Part shown: positions 1 to 7,747 of the stretch, in pieces | Layout: every line of letters starts with the position of its first letter | How positions within the stretch are numbered: the first letter of the stretch is position 1 | Source: an uncultured Ruminococcus sp. | GTDB lineage: Bacteria; Bacillota; Clostridia; Oscillospirales; Acutalibacteraceae | NCBI GenBank assembly: GCA_902800065.1 | Contig: CADCDE010000033.1 | Coordinates: 1-37,177, forward strand | Length of the DNA: 37,177 nucleotides | Direction: 5' to 3' | The notes under the pieces: model-generated | The model's input: only the letters and a program-made list of their open reading frames with translations | What the model was told of the DNA's origin: nothing | Databases searched by the model: none | Position numbers and translations under genes: made by a program

Positions 1-651
1 AATTACTTTGTAATGTGTCACGGCATTTCGGGAATTTTTCGGTGTGACTGCCATTTTTTTACGGTCTGTCGGGTGTCTGCCGATAGGGGCATCTATCGTT
101 CCGGAATCGTCTTTGATATTCCCCATAACTACCGCCTGATATTTTCTTGTAAAGGAATGTTCCTTGATTTGTTCAGCGAGGAGATTATGCGAAAAGTCAT
201 TTTTTGCAACGATTAACAAACCGCTTGTATCCTTGTCGATACGGTGGACTATACCGGGGCGGAGAACTCCGTTTATTCCTGAAAGGGAATCTCCGCAGTG
301 ATATAAAAGTGCATTGACAAGCGTACCCGAATAATTTCCTGTTGCAGGGTGTACGACCATATCACGGGGTTTGTTGACGACAAGCAAATCATCATCTTCA
401 AAGACGATATCCAGCGGGATATTTTCAGGCATTGCCTCGCAAGGTTCAGGTTCGGGGATATTTACGATAATTGTGTCACCACATTTCAGTTTCAGATTTT
501 TGTTCGGGAAATTTCCGTTTACGGTGATATTATTTTCCTCGATAAGTTTTTGCACTGCTGAACGGGTAAGACTGTCGGCATTTTCGGAAATAAATTTGTC
601 AATGCGTATATTGCTGTCATTTTCGGGGACTGTCAGTATGATATCATTCAT
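1..651 (-). CDS. rluD: RluD-family 23S rRNA pseudouridine synthase (3' end cut by window edge)
   Basis: Isomerises uridine to pseudouridine in large-subunit rRNA. The 217 codons visible here start at ATG 651, with AAGGTG about 8 bases upstream. An S4-like RNA-binding domain occupies roughly residues 15-65. The catalytic domain carries the family signature HRIDKDTSGLL, whose Asp, residue 139, is the expected nucleophile. The start overlaps the lspA stop by 8 bases, so the two are probably translationally coupled, and the lspA-rluD order is common in Firmicutes. The C-terminal part lies beyond position 1. RluD/YlyB is the best subfamily guess from context; RluA- or RluC-type specificity cannot be excluded. 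Confidence 0.93.
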   Translation of the reverse strand, partial: MNDIILTVPENDSNIRIDKFISENADSLTRSAVQKLIEENNITVNGNFPNKNLKLKCGDTIIVNIPEPEPCEAMPENIPLDIVFEDDDLLVVNKPRDMVVHPATGNYSGTLVNALLYHCGDSLSGINGVLRPGIVHRIDKDTSGLLIVAKNDFSHNLLAEQIKEHSFTRKYQAVVMGNIKDDSGTIDAPIGRHPTDRKKMAVTPKNSRNAVTHYKVI

Positions 652-1108
652 CTTGCTTCACCTTGTTATCGCTGATAAAAATGGAAATTACAAACAGCAC
701 TGCACCAATAGTCACACAGTAGTCAGCGAAATTGCATACAGGCGGAAAAAACGATAGCTGAAGGTAATCAATCACAAAGCCTCTGAAAACACGGTCAATT
801 AAATTTCCAATACCTCCGCCTATTATCAGAGCCGAACCGATATAAAAGAGCTTTCCCGAAAAATATTTTTTTATAATTAAAAATATCATGCCTGCGATAA
901 TAACGACTGTAAATATTGCAAAAAGCCACTGCATATTCTGGAACATTCCGAAAGCAACGCCCCTGTTTTCGACATAGAGAAGTGACAGCAGATACGGGAT
1001 AACATCAACCGCTCCGCTTCTTGTAAGATTCTCAAAAACAAAATATTTGATAATTTGGTCAATACCGCCCAAAGCCAACGCTGAAATTATTACAAGAGTC
1101 AACGCCAA
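644..1108 (-). CDS. lspA: Lipoprotein signal peptidase (signal peptidase II)
   Basis: Membrane aspartyl protease that cleaves prolipoprotein signal peptides before the lipidated cysteine. At 154 aa it is typical in length, with four hydrophobic segments. Family motifs are visible: ENRGVAFG near residues 47-54, GNLIDR near 101-106, VIDY with candidate catalytic Asp114, and NFADY with candidate catalytic Asp129. The start is TTG at 1108, preceded by AAAGG at a suitable distance; no in-frame ATG gives a better fit. It lies 69 bases downstream of divIVA behind a hairpin and overlaps rluD. A plausible substrate, the lipoprotein at 7748-8611, is in the same window. Confidence 0.95.
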   Translation of the reverse strand: MALTLVIISALALGGIDQIIKYFVFENLTRSGAVDVIPYLLSLLYVENRGVAFGMFQNMQWLFAIFTVVIIAGMIFLIIKKYFSGKLFYIGSALIIGGGIGNLIDRVFRGFVIDYLQLSFFPPVCNFADYCVTIGAVLFVISIFISDNKVKQDE

Positions 1109-1140
1109 ATAAATCAGACCTTTCTTTAAATTAATAAATG

Positions 1141-1169
1141 GGGGAATCGTATTTTTTCAGCGATTCCCC
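1141..1169 (-). terminator. Hairpin between divIVA and lspA, possible weak terminator or attenuator
   Basis: A perfect 9-bp stem (GGGGAATCG / CGATTCCCC) encloses an 11-base loop. On the minus strand it is followed by ATTTATTAATTT, a T-rich but broken tail. It could reduce read-through from divIVA into lspA-rluD rather than fully stop it. Confidence 0.5.
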
Positions 1170-1177
1170 TCATAGAT

Positions 1178-2017
1178 TCAGTTTCTTTTATTTTTATTTC
1201 TGTTTTTTTTGCGGTTGGTATTTGTATTTTGATTCACATAGTTTATTTTTATATTTTCATTTGTCAGCGAATTGAATACTATCTCAGCATCAGGCTTTTG
1301 GGGAGAGGCTTCACTGTTATTTTCCTTGTCACCGCTCATTTCTACCTTGATATCAGGCTCATCCTTTTTGGGGATAACGGCATTTTCTGCTTCCTGCTTG
1401 AGGGTTTCGATAACCTTATCGGCAGTAACAGGCTGTTCCGTGGGATATTTTTCATTCATTGATTTCTGATACTTTTTCATATCCTCGTCACGAGGAAGTT
1501 TTTCGATAAGCTCAAGCTGAGAATTGTACATATCAAGAATAGCCTTTTTAAATTTAGCTGCTTCATCCTGAAGAACAGTGATATAAATTTTCTGTTCATC
1601 AATGATCCTGTTATTTTCGGAAACACACTTTGCCGAATTGGCAAGAGCATTGTCAAGGAGCAGACGGGCTTTTTCTGTTGAATTGTACATTTCAAGCTCG
1701 GCTGATTTTTTGGAATCTTCTATTATTTTTGAAGACTTCTCGTTTGCCTCACTCATGATTCTCTCAGCCTTTGAAGAAGCGTCCTTAACGAGAGCTTTGG
1801 CTGTCATTTCCGCTGTAATGATGGCATTCTGGACACTGTCAGCCCTTTCTTCGTGTACCCTGAGTTTTTCTTCAAGCTCCCTTATCCTGTCATTAAGCTC
1901 AGAAAATGTTTCGGCAGTTTTTTTAACAAAGCCGTCAACCTCACCACAGTCATAGCCTTTCATAATTATTCCTGTAGTTTTGAAGCTGACATTTTTTATT
2001 TCTTCCGCTGTAAGCAT
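1178..2017 (-). CDS. divIVA: DivIVA-domain cell division/polarity protein
   Basis: Coiled-coil protein of the DivIVA/GpsB family, which binds curved membrane at division sites and poles and recruits partners. The first 35 residues hold the conserved N-terminal DivIVA element, with GYDCGEVDGFV near residues 21-31. Residues about 35-190 are a long Ala/Glu/Lys-rich coiled coil. The last 90 residues are an acidic, Asn/Lys-rich, probably disordered tail ending in a basic patch (RKKNRNKNKRN). At 279 aa it is longer than Bacillus DivIVA because of this tail. ATG 2017 has AAAGGAC upstream. It sits directly after sepF as in many Firmicutes. Confidence 0.9.
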   Translation of the reverse strand: MLTAEEIKNVSFKTTGIIMKGYDCGEVDGFVKKTAETFSELNDRIRELEEKLRVHEERADSVQNAIITAEMTAKALVKDASSKAERIMSEANEKSSKIIEDSKKSAELEMYNSTEKARLLLDNALANSAKCVSENNRIIDEQKIYITVLQDEAAKFKKAILDMYNSQLELIEKLPRDEDMKKYQKSMNEKYPTEQPVTADKVIETLKQEAENAVIPKKDEPDIKVEMSGDKENNSEASPQKPDAEIVFNSLTNENIKINYVNQNTNTNRKKNRNKNKRN

Positions 2018-2061
2018 ATTATCACTGTCCTTTCAGCATAAAAATTCAGACTTCTGTTTTT

Positions 2062-2553
2062 TTAGAAGTAAACGTTGTCGCTTTCGACTTCGTCCATAAG
2101 ATCATCACCCGAAATATCAACATGACTGGGCATAACTATATAAGTATCTTCAGCAACTCTGCTTATCTTTCCGCTGTGGGCATAAGCCACGCCTCCAAGA
2201 AAGTCTATTATTCTTTTAGCGACATCCTTATTTGTCTGTTCCATATTGAGGATAACAGTATCTCTTGCAATAAATCTGTCTGCCATTGTAGTAACTTCCT
2301 TGTCAAAGGTCTCAGGCTTGAAAAGAACGAAATGTACTTTTTGGTCATCATGGATACTCACTACATTATCACCTGTATTGTCCATAACCTCTGCACTCTT
2401 TTGAGGTTGTTCTTCCTGAGGAGCGGGTTCAGCCTGAGGCTGTTCATCTGCAGGCTCTGCCGGCGGATCATCATTATAGAATGCCTCTGTATCGCCTTCA
2501 TCGTCATCTGTTCTCTGCATCCATGATCTGAATGCTTCTTTAAAATCTGCCAT
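2062..2553 (-). CDS. sepF: SepF, FtsZ-ring membrane anchor
   Basis: SepF polymerises on membrane and bundles FtsZ at the septum. The 163-aa protein begins with a short amphipathic stretch (MADFKEAFRSWMQR) expected to bind membrane. A Glu/Pro/Gln-rich linker follows (about residues 15-60), then the SepF core from about residue 65, including FDKEVTTMADRF, RRI-like AKRIIDFLGGVAYA and TYIVMPSHVDI. ATG 2553 has a GGAGG about 11 bases upstream. It lies 41 bases after yggS and 44 before divIVA. The ylmG and ylmH genes often found here are absent. Confidence 0.95.
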   Translation of the reverse strand: MADFKEAFRSWMQRTDDDEGDTEAFYNDDPPAEPADEQPQAEPAPQEEQPQKSAEVMDNTGDNVVSIHDDQKVHFVLFKPETFDKEVTTMADRFIARDTVILNMEQTNKDVAKRIIDFLGGVAYAHSGKISRVAEDTYIVMPSHVDISGDDLMDEVESDNVYF

Positions 2554-2594
2554 ATTCCAAAATCCTCCAAATCATATTTTTTTATAAAAGCAAT

Positions 2595-3329
2595 TCATCT
2601 GTATATCCTGGGACCAAAAAGACGTGAGCCTATCCTCACCATATTTGCCCCGGAAAGTATTGCCTGCTCATAATCATCGGACATACCCATTGAAAGGTAA
2701 TCCATAGATACATTATCTAATGTTTTCGCTGAAATGTCAATAAATATTTTGTACATCTCGTCAAAAAATTTACAAACTTCGAGCTTATTCTCACATATCG
2801 GCGGAACTGTCATCAAACCTTTTATTTTTATATTATCAAGCTGTGATATTTTTCCGATAAGCTCATCCAATTCCTCTTTGAGTACACCGGATTTATTTTC
2901 TTCCCTGCCTATATTTACCTCAATAAGTATATTTGAGGTAATATTATTTTTAACGCTTTGCTTGGATATTTCATTAGCCAGCTTAAAGCTGTCAACGGAC
3001 TGTATCAGAGAAACTTTATCTATTATCTGTCTGACCTTGTTTGACTGAAGATGACCTATAAACTGCAAATCGCAATTTTCAAGATCATATTCATCATATT
3101 TTGACAGAAGCTCCTGTACTTTGTTTTCTCCGATATATCTGAGTCCCAATGAAACCGCATAGTTTATAACAGACGGTTCAACAGTTTTGGTTGCGGCAAG
3201 GAAGGTTATGTCACCTGCCTGTCTGCCTGCACCTTCAGCCGCTCTTGATATATTTTCGAGTATTTCAAAATAATTTGCCCTGACATCGTCAAGACGTTTC
3301 TGAACCTCTCTGGACAATTTTTCCTGCAT
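2595..3329 (-). CDS. yggS: YggS/YlmE-family PLP homeostasis protein
   Basis: Single-domain pyridoxal-phosphate-binding protein (PLPBP family) involved in vitamin B6 and amino-acid homeostasis, with no known catalytic reaction. The PLP-binding lysine is expected in FLAATKTV near residue 48. Other family motifs are IGENKVQEL, FIGHLQSNK, VNIGREENKSG and GLMTVPP; the C-terminal LSMGMSDDYEQAI and VRIGSRLFGPR segments are diagnostic. The length, 244 aa, is about that of the family. ATG 3329 has GGAAGGAG 9 bases upstream. The gene overlaps the end of the HlyD-like gene by 41 bases, supporting co-transcription with the division genes. Confidence 0.94.
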   Translation of the reverse strand: MQEKLSREVQKRLDDVRANYFEILENISRAAEGAGRQAGDITFLAATKTVEPSVINYAVSLGLRYIGENKVQELLSKYDEYDLENCDLQFIGHLQSNKVRQIIDKVSLIQSVDSFKLANEISKQSVKNNITSNILIEVNIGREENKSGVLKEELDELIGKISQLDNIKIKGLMTVPPICENKLEVCKFFDEMYKIFIDISAKTLDNVSMDYLSMGMSDDYEQAILSGANMVRIGSRLFGPRIYR

Positions 3330-4620
3330 AAAGATTTGCTCCTTCCGTTACTATCTGATCATACATCTGCAGTAATGATGACTCATATGAAATAGGCACA
3401 TCCCCCTGAGTAATACTGCTTATAACATAATCCTCACCCGAATATATAGGTATTATCTGTCTGAAAGATATTTCATTGCCACGCCTGATATATACACCTG
3501 ATACGGTTTTTTCAACAGTTTTTTCATTCTCGCCGTTTTCATCTGTTTCAATAAACTTGAGAGTTTCATCGTGAACAGCCGTCTTCGGTACATATATGCC
3601 CGTAAAATCATCAAGTATCAGGGAAATATTTTCCTTTCTGATATTTGTCATCTGAGTATTCATATAAGTACCCTTGAGTATTATCACAGCATCTGAGGTC
3701 TTGTCCTTCTGATTGATACTCTGAAGCTCAACAGCGATATTTTTGCTTGAGACCACAGGTATGTTAACTTCAAGATAATTGGCATTTTTGATCCTCAGGG
3801 CATCTTCTGCTGAGACCTCCATGGCAATATACCAGTATACCTTGTCAATTATTTTTCCTATGACATTTTCATCAACGTTCTTCGGTCTTATCTTATCTTC
3901 ATCAAGAGCTCCGGGCATCATGCTGTTCAGATTCGATATATCGAATGAGCTTTCAAATCCGTCTGTTCTTGCAGAGAAATATCCTGATACAGGTGCATTC
4001 ACCGAGGTGACCTTCTGTATCGACGAATCAGCTTTTTTTATGGCATTTATCCTGTTTTTTATCTCATTTATAGAACTGCTGTAGCTTTTGACTTTTCCCG
4101 TAACAAGCTGACGTTCATTTATAAAGTAAATGATATTCTGTATATTTTTTTCTGCAAGGGAAATATCCTTGTTTACAAGACTGATATTTGACTGACAAAG
4201 CAGTGAATCAATATTCTCGTCAAGACTTCCGGGACTCTGCGAAAATGTTCCTATATTTTTTTCGAGCTGTTCAAGCAAAGCCAGCTTTTTTTCAAGCTCA
4301 TCAAGCTCATGCTTTTTACCGGAAAGGTTGGAGCTTGAGAATACGTTTGCCACAGTTTCGCCCTTTGATATTTTATCACCGTCAGAGACAGTATATGATA
4401 TCACTCCGTCCTTGTCGTATTTTACATATGTTTCACTTCGGATTATATATGCGTTGGTATCTATCGAATCATATACCGTTGTACGGTTTGCTTCAACGCT
4501 CCTTACCTGCGTAAAGCTCGCACGGCATATCACGAAAATAACGTATGATATTACCAGAAGCACAAACAGTACTGTAATTATCTTTTTAACTGTACTGTAT
4601 TTTATCTTTATTTTTATCAT
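3289..4620 (-). CDS. HlyD-like membrane-anchored adaptor protein of the division cluster
   Basis: A 443-aa protein with one N-terminal transmembrane helix (about residues 10-35, rich in Val/Ile/Leu) and an extracytoplasmic body. The body contains a biotinyl-lipoyl-like lobe (VSDGDKISKGETVANVFS near residues 75-95), a coiled-coil hairpin (about 100-200) and a second lobe with NAPVSGYFSA near 210. This is the layout of HlyD/RND-type adaptors, but no transporter partner is adjacent and the likely host has no outer membrane. ATG 4620 is chosen over the in-frame TTG at 4623 because GGAAG lies 7 bases before it. It precedes yggS-sepF, the place occupied by ylmD in Bacillus. Function is unknown; a cell-envelope role at division is an inference from context. 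Confidence 0.8.
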   Translation of the reverse strand: MIKIKIKYSTVKKIITVLFVLLVISYVIFVICRASFTQVRSVEANRTTVYDSIDTNAYIIRSETYVKYDKDGVISYTVSDGDKISKGETVANVFSSSNLSGKKHELDELEKKLALLEQLEKNIGTFSQSPGSLDENIDSLLCQSNISLVNKDISLAEKNIQNIIYFINERQLVTGKVKSYSSSINEIKNRINAIKKADSSIQKVTSVNAPVSGYFSARTDGFESSFDISNLNSMMPGALDEDKIRPKNVDENVIGKIIDKVYWYIAMEVSAEDALRIKNANYLEVNIPVVSSKNIAVELQSINQKDKTSDAVIILKGTYMNTQMTNIRKENISLILDDFTGIYVPKTAVHDETLKFIETDENGENEKTVEKTVSGVYIRRGNEISFRQIIPIYSGEDYVISSITQGDVPISYESSLLQMYDQIVTEGANLYAGKIVQRGSETS

Positions 4621-4655
4621 CAAATCACTTCCCGAATATAGATTTTATCACTATG

Positions 4656-5588
4656 TCATAGGTTTGTAAACCTGTAGGATAAAATTTTTTCAGCTTCCTC
4701 AAAAACATCCTTGCATTTATCGGCATATATCCAATTTATATAACTGTCCTTTTTGAACCATGTTATCTGTCTTTTCGCATATCGCCTTGTTTCCTGCTTG
4801 AGATGCTCGACAGCCTGTTCAAGCGTCATCTCACCGTCAAGGTACGGCTTCAATTCCTTGTAGCCTATTGCCCCGACTGCCGTTTGACCGACATTATTTC
4901 CGTAAAACTCCCTTGTTTCATCGAGAAGACCGTTTTTAAGCATTATATCCACTCTTTTGTTTATCCTGTCATAGAGTATCTGCCTGTCCTGATAGGTTAT
5001 CCCGATAGCCGTCAGATCAAACGGTGACGGTATATTTTTGGAATTCCTGACCTGTTCGGACATTGTTATACCTGTTGTCCTGTATATCTCAATAGCACGG
5101 ATTATTCTCTTTGAATTTGACGGATGAAGACTTTTGGCTGTTTCGGGATCAAAGACTGCAAGTTCTTTCAATAATACCTCTCCGCCCTCTGTCTGGTAAC
5201 GTCTTTGAAGTTCCTCACGCAGTGCTTCATCAACAGGCTGTTCGGTAAATTTTATATTTTCCACGAGTGAACGGACATATAAGCCTGTTCCTCCGCAGAG
5301 AACAGGTATCTTATTTCTTGAAAGAATATCATCAATTGCTTTATTCGCAAGCTCGACATACTGTGACACGGAAAATGTTTCTGTCGGCTCAAGAAAATCT
5401 ATCAGATGATGAGTTATCCCGTCCATTTCCTCGATATCGGGTTTAGCCGTTGCTATATTCATTCCCTTGTATATCTGCATTGAATCGGCAGATACCACTT
5501 CACCGTTGTATTTTTGTGCTATTTTCACGGCAAGTGCCGTTTTGCCCGAAGCCGTTGCACCTACAACCGCTATTAAAGGTTTTTTCAT
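4656..5588 (-). CDS. miaA: tRNA dimethylallyltransferase
   Basis: Transfers the dimethylallyl group to A37 of tRNAs reading codons that start with U, the first step towards ms2i6A. The 310-aa sequence has the P-loop GATASGKT at residues 10-17, then DSMQIYKGMNIATAKP, HHLIDFLEPTETFSV, GGTGLYVRSL and the DPETAKSLHPSNSKRIIRA block. The C-terminal GAIGYKELKPYL and RRYAKRQITWFKKD complete the family signature. ATG 5588 overlaps the stop of the upstream phosphorylase by four bases (ATGA), with GTGAGGA upstream. It is followed 32-35 bases later by the HlyD-like gene. Confidence 0.97.
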   Translation of the reverse strand: MKKPLIAVVGATASGKTALAVKIAQKYNGEVVSADSMQIYKGMNIATAKPDIEEMDGITHHLIDFLEPTETFSVSQYVELANKAIDDILSRNKIPVLCGGTGLYVRSLVENIKFTEQPVDEALREELQRRYQTEGGEVLLKELAVFDPETAKSLHPSNSKRIIRAIEIYRTTGITMSEQVRNSKNIPSPFDLTAIGITYQDRQILYDRINKRVDIMLKNGLLDETREFYGNNVGQTAVGAIGYKELKPYLDGEMTLEQAVEHLKQETRRYAKRQITWFKKDSYINWIYADKCKDVFEEAEKILSYRFTNL

Positions 5589-6346
5589 TTATTATCCTCA
5601 CTTATAAGAATTTTCAGAGCGTCAACCGCTGTTTTTACAGCCATGTCCGTATCAAAGTTATCCCCGTCTTTATAGCCGAGTTTTTTTCTTTCCTGATTCC
5701 ACAGTGAATGTAAGACACAGCCCATTCTCACACCTCTCACAGCACCTACTGTAAACAATGCTGCTGTTTCCATTTCAGAGGCAAGTACACCGAGCCTTTT
5801 CCATGCCTCCCATTTATTCAAAAGCTCATGCGAAACAGGCATACTTTCGGGAGAATGCTGTCCGTAAAAGGAATCCTTACTTTGCACTACCCCCGTATGA
5901 TAACGGAATTTATTTTTCAAAGCCGCCTTTGTCAATGCACAGGTCACATCAAAATCCGCTGATGCAGGAAATTCTATTGGTGCATATTCTTTTGAAGTCC
6001 CCTCCATCCTGACGGCTGATGTCGCTATGACTAAATCACCAGATACGACTTTTTCCTGAATACCTCCGCAGGTACCTATTCTTATGGCAGTTTTGAGTCC
6101 TGCCATTGAAAGTTCTTCAAGTGCAATAGCCGCTGACGGTCCGCCGATACCTGTGGACATGACTATAACTCTTTTTCCGAGAATTTCACCTGCATAGGAT
6201 ATAAATTCCCTGTTCTGTGCAAGAAGCTGTGCGTTGTCAAGATATGCGGCAATTTTTGGCACTCTGCCGGGGTCTCCCGGTAAAATGGCATATTCTGCAC
6301 CCTGTTCACGGGTAATGTTTATATGAAACAATCTTTCATCATTCAT
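5585..6346 (-). CDS. udp: Uridine phosphorylase-like nucleoside phosphorylase
   Basis: Phosphorolytic cleavage of uridine (or a related nucleoside) to base and ribose-1-phosphate. The 253-aa sequence carries PNP_UDP family motifs: AILPGDPGRV near residues 20-29 (phosphate site), MSTGIGGPSAAIALEEL near 59-75, IRIGTCGGIQ near 87-96, and SEMETAALF near 190 (ribose contact). QSKDSFYGQH near 155 is typical of uridine phosphorylases rather than purine enzymes. ATG 6346 has AAAGGAAG upstream. It is the first gene of the minus-strand run ending in rluD, downstream of the corA terminator. Exact nucleoside specificity is uncertain. Confidence 0.88.
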   Translation of the reverse strand: MNDERLFHINITREQGAEYAILPGDPGRVPKIAAYLDNAQLLAQNREFISYAGEILGKRVIVMSTGIGGPSAAIALEELSMAGLKTAIRIGTCGGIQEKVVSGDLVIATSAVRMEGTSKEYAPIEFPASADFDVTCALTKAALKNKFRYHTGVVQSKDSFYGQHSPESMPVSHELLNKWEAWKRLGVLASEMETAALFTVGAVRGVRMGCVLHSLWNQERKKLGYKDGDNFDTDMAVKTAVDALKILISEDNK

Positions 6347-6370
6347 AAAATTTTCTTCCTTTGTATCATG

Positions 6371-6405
6371 AAATAAAAATGGGGAGTATAAATTCCAAAC
6401 TCCCC
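6371..6405 (-). terminator. Rho-independent terminator downstream of corA
   Basis: On the minus strand, GGGGAGT pairs with ACTCCCC across an 11-base loop (stem arms 6381-6387 and 6399-6405) and is followed by ATTTTTATTT. It lies 22 bases after the corA stop and before the uridine phosphorylase start. Confidence 0.85.
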
Positions 6406-6427
6406 GAAACTGATTTTTTTATCCGTA

Positions 6428-7357
6428 TCAAAACATATCTTTCTTTTTAAGTATCATATACATGATAAGCATAAGCACTGCCGAAAGTGCCATCGGAAAC
6501 CACCAAAATCTGTCAAAAGGCAAACCGCCTATGATATTCATACCGTAAAAGCCTGAGATAACTGTCGGAACAGATACCAACAATGTCAGTGAAGCCTGTA
6601 TTTTCATGACTATATTCAGGTTATTTGATATAATAGATGCAAAAACGTCCATTGTATTTGTAAGGATATTGAGATGTATCGCTGCCATATCAACAGCCTG
6701 TTTTATCTCTATAAGCACATCCTCCAATAAATCCTGGTCTTCGTCATACAGCTTTATGAACCTGCCACGCATTATCTTTTCAAGTGTCAGTTCATCTGCT
6801 TTGAGTGATGACGAAAAATACACAAGGGATTTTTCGATATCCAGAAGCTGATGAAGCTCCTTATTTTTGGCTGAACGCCTTAATTGTCTTTCAATACGGT
6901 TGCTGACCTTATCTATCTGTTTAAGATACTGAAGATATTTGGTAGCCATTTTAAGCATTATATGGAGAACAAAATGTGTCTTATAATCTGTACGGACATT
7001 CTTCACGACACCCTCCGAAAATTCACTCAGAATAGTATTTTCGTGAATAGCAACTGTAATCACATTATTGTCAGTTATCATTATACCGATAGGCATTGTC
7101 GAATAAGTTACAAATTTTGATACCCTTTCGACAACAGGTACGTCTATGATAATGAGCGTAGTATTGTCCTCGCTGTCAACGTGTGACGATTCCTCGTCAT
7201 CAAGTGCTGAACGCATAAGCTCGGGCGGTATCTTCAGGGAATCCAGAAGATACTGCACTTCATCATCCTCAGGGGCAATGCAATTTATCCAACAGCCCTT
7301 TTCATATTCCTTTATTTCCTCAATTCTCCCGTTGATCGTCTTGTAATAATTTATCAT
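6428..7357 (-). CDS. corA: CorA-family divalent metal ion channel/transporter
   Basis: CorA forms membrane pentamers that take up Mg2+ (or export/import Co2+ or Zn2+ in some subfamilies). The 309-aa protein has a large cytoplasmic N-terminal domain, a helical stalk, and two C-terminal membrane segments. The signature GMN lies in FYGMN near residues 271-275, at the end of the first membrane helix. A basic KKKDMF tail ends the protein. ATG 7357 has AAAAGGGAG about 11 bases before it. It appears monocistronic, with its own terminator and a leader region upstream. I see no M-box riboswitch. Metal specificity is not determinable. Confidence 0.93.
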   Translation of the reverse strand: MINYYKTINGRIEEIKEYEKGCWINCIAPEDDEVQYLLDSLKIPPELMRSALDDEESSHVDSEDNTTLIIIDVPVVERVSKFVTYSTMPIGIMITDNNVITVAIHENTILSEFSEGVVKNVRTDYKTHFVLHIMLKMATKYLQYLKQIDKVSNRIERQLRRSAKNKELHQLLDIEKSLVYFSSSLKADELTLEKIMRGRFIKLYDEDQDLLEDVLIEIKQAVDMAAIHLNILTNTMDVFASIISNNLNIVMKIQASLTLLVSVPTVISGFYGMNIIGGLPFDRFWWFPMALSAVLMLIMYMILKKKDMF

Positions 7358-7496
7358 AACAAAAAAACTCCCTTTTGCACAGAGGACAGTTTTATCATTA
7401 CAACAAACAGTTCTGTCCCCCGAATGATTCTATTTTTATACATCGTTTGACATAAGGGTCAGAACTCACACGATCACCGCCTTTTCTTCAATAATA
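7358..7496. other. Upstream region of corA with a GGACAG/CTGTCC inverted repeat
   Basis: There is no gene here. On the corA strand a GGACAG arm (7413-7418) and CTGTCC (7384-7389) could form a hairpin with an approximately 23-base loop shortly before the ribosome site. There is no T-run beside it. I could not find a convincing -35/-10 pair. The far end abuts a 115-bp repeat element. Confidence 0.35.
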
Positions 7497-7611
7497 GTAA
7501 ACGACAAAATAAATTGCTCTATGTCATTCCGAGCAAAGCGAGGAATCTTTGAAAGATTCTTCGTCACTTCGTTCCTCAGAATGACGAAAGGAAATTTTCA
7601 TTGACGTTTAC
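7497..7611 (+). mobile_element. 115-bp MITE-like element, copy A
   Basis: This element is exactly 115 bp, running from GTAAACGACAA to TTGACGTTTAC, so its ends are inverted repeats (10 of 11 positions match). It is flanked by TA on both sides, as expected for insertion at a TA target. Inside is a REP-like palindrome, GTCATTCCGAG ... CTCAGAATGAC, with a central GAATCTTT/AAAGATTC hairpin. It contains no coding capacity. Copies of identical length lie at 18817-18931 and 36440-36554. It sits between corA and the lipoprotein gene. Confidence 0.8.
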
Positions 7612-7704
7612 TATAGCAATGTACAATCAGCAATTATTATATAAAATTGCCGAATGCCAATTAATATTATAAGCTTTTTTCATAGAATAATCAAGACAAA
7701 AATC

Positions 7705-7731
7705 AAAAAAGGCTCTCAAAAAACGAGAGCC
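7705..7731 (-). terminator. Rho-independent terminator downstream of the lipoprotein gene
   Basis: GGCTCTC pairs with GAGAGCC across a 7-base loop, followed on the minus strand by six T. The plus strand also shows a weaker A/T-rich tail, so it could act in both directions. Confidence 0.88.
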
Positions 7732-7747
7732 TTGAAAAAATTTATTT

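Noticed and set aside
371..757. A 128-codon plus-strand frame opposite rluD and lspA.
   Set aside because: The minus strand encodes two clear conserved proteins with overlapping coupled starts; this frame is Ser/Phe-rich antisense sequence with no ribosome site.
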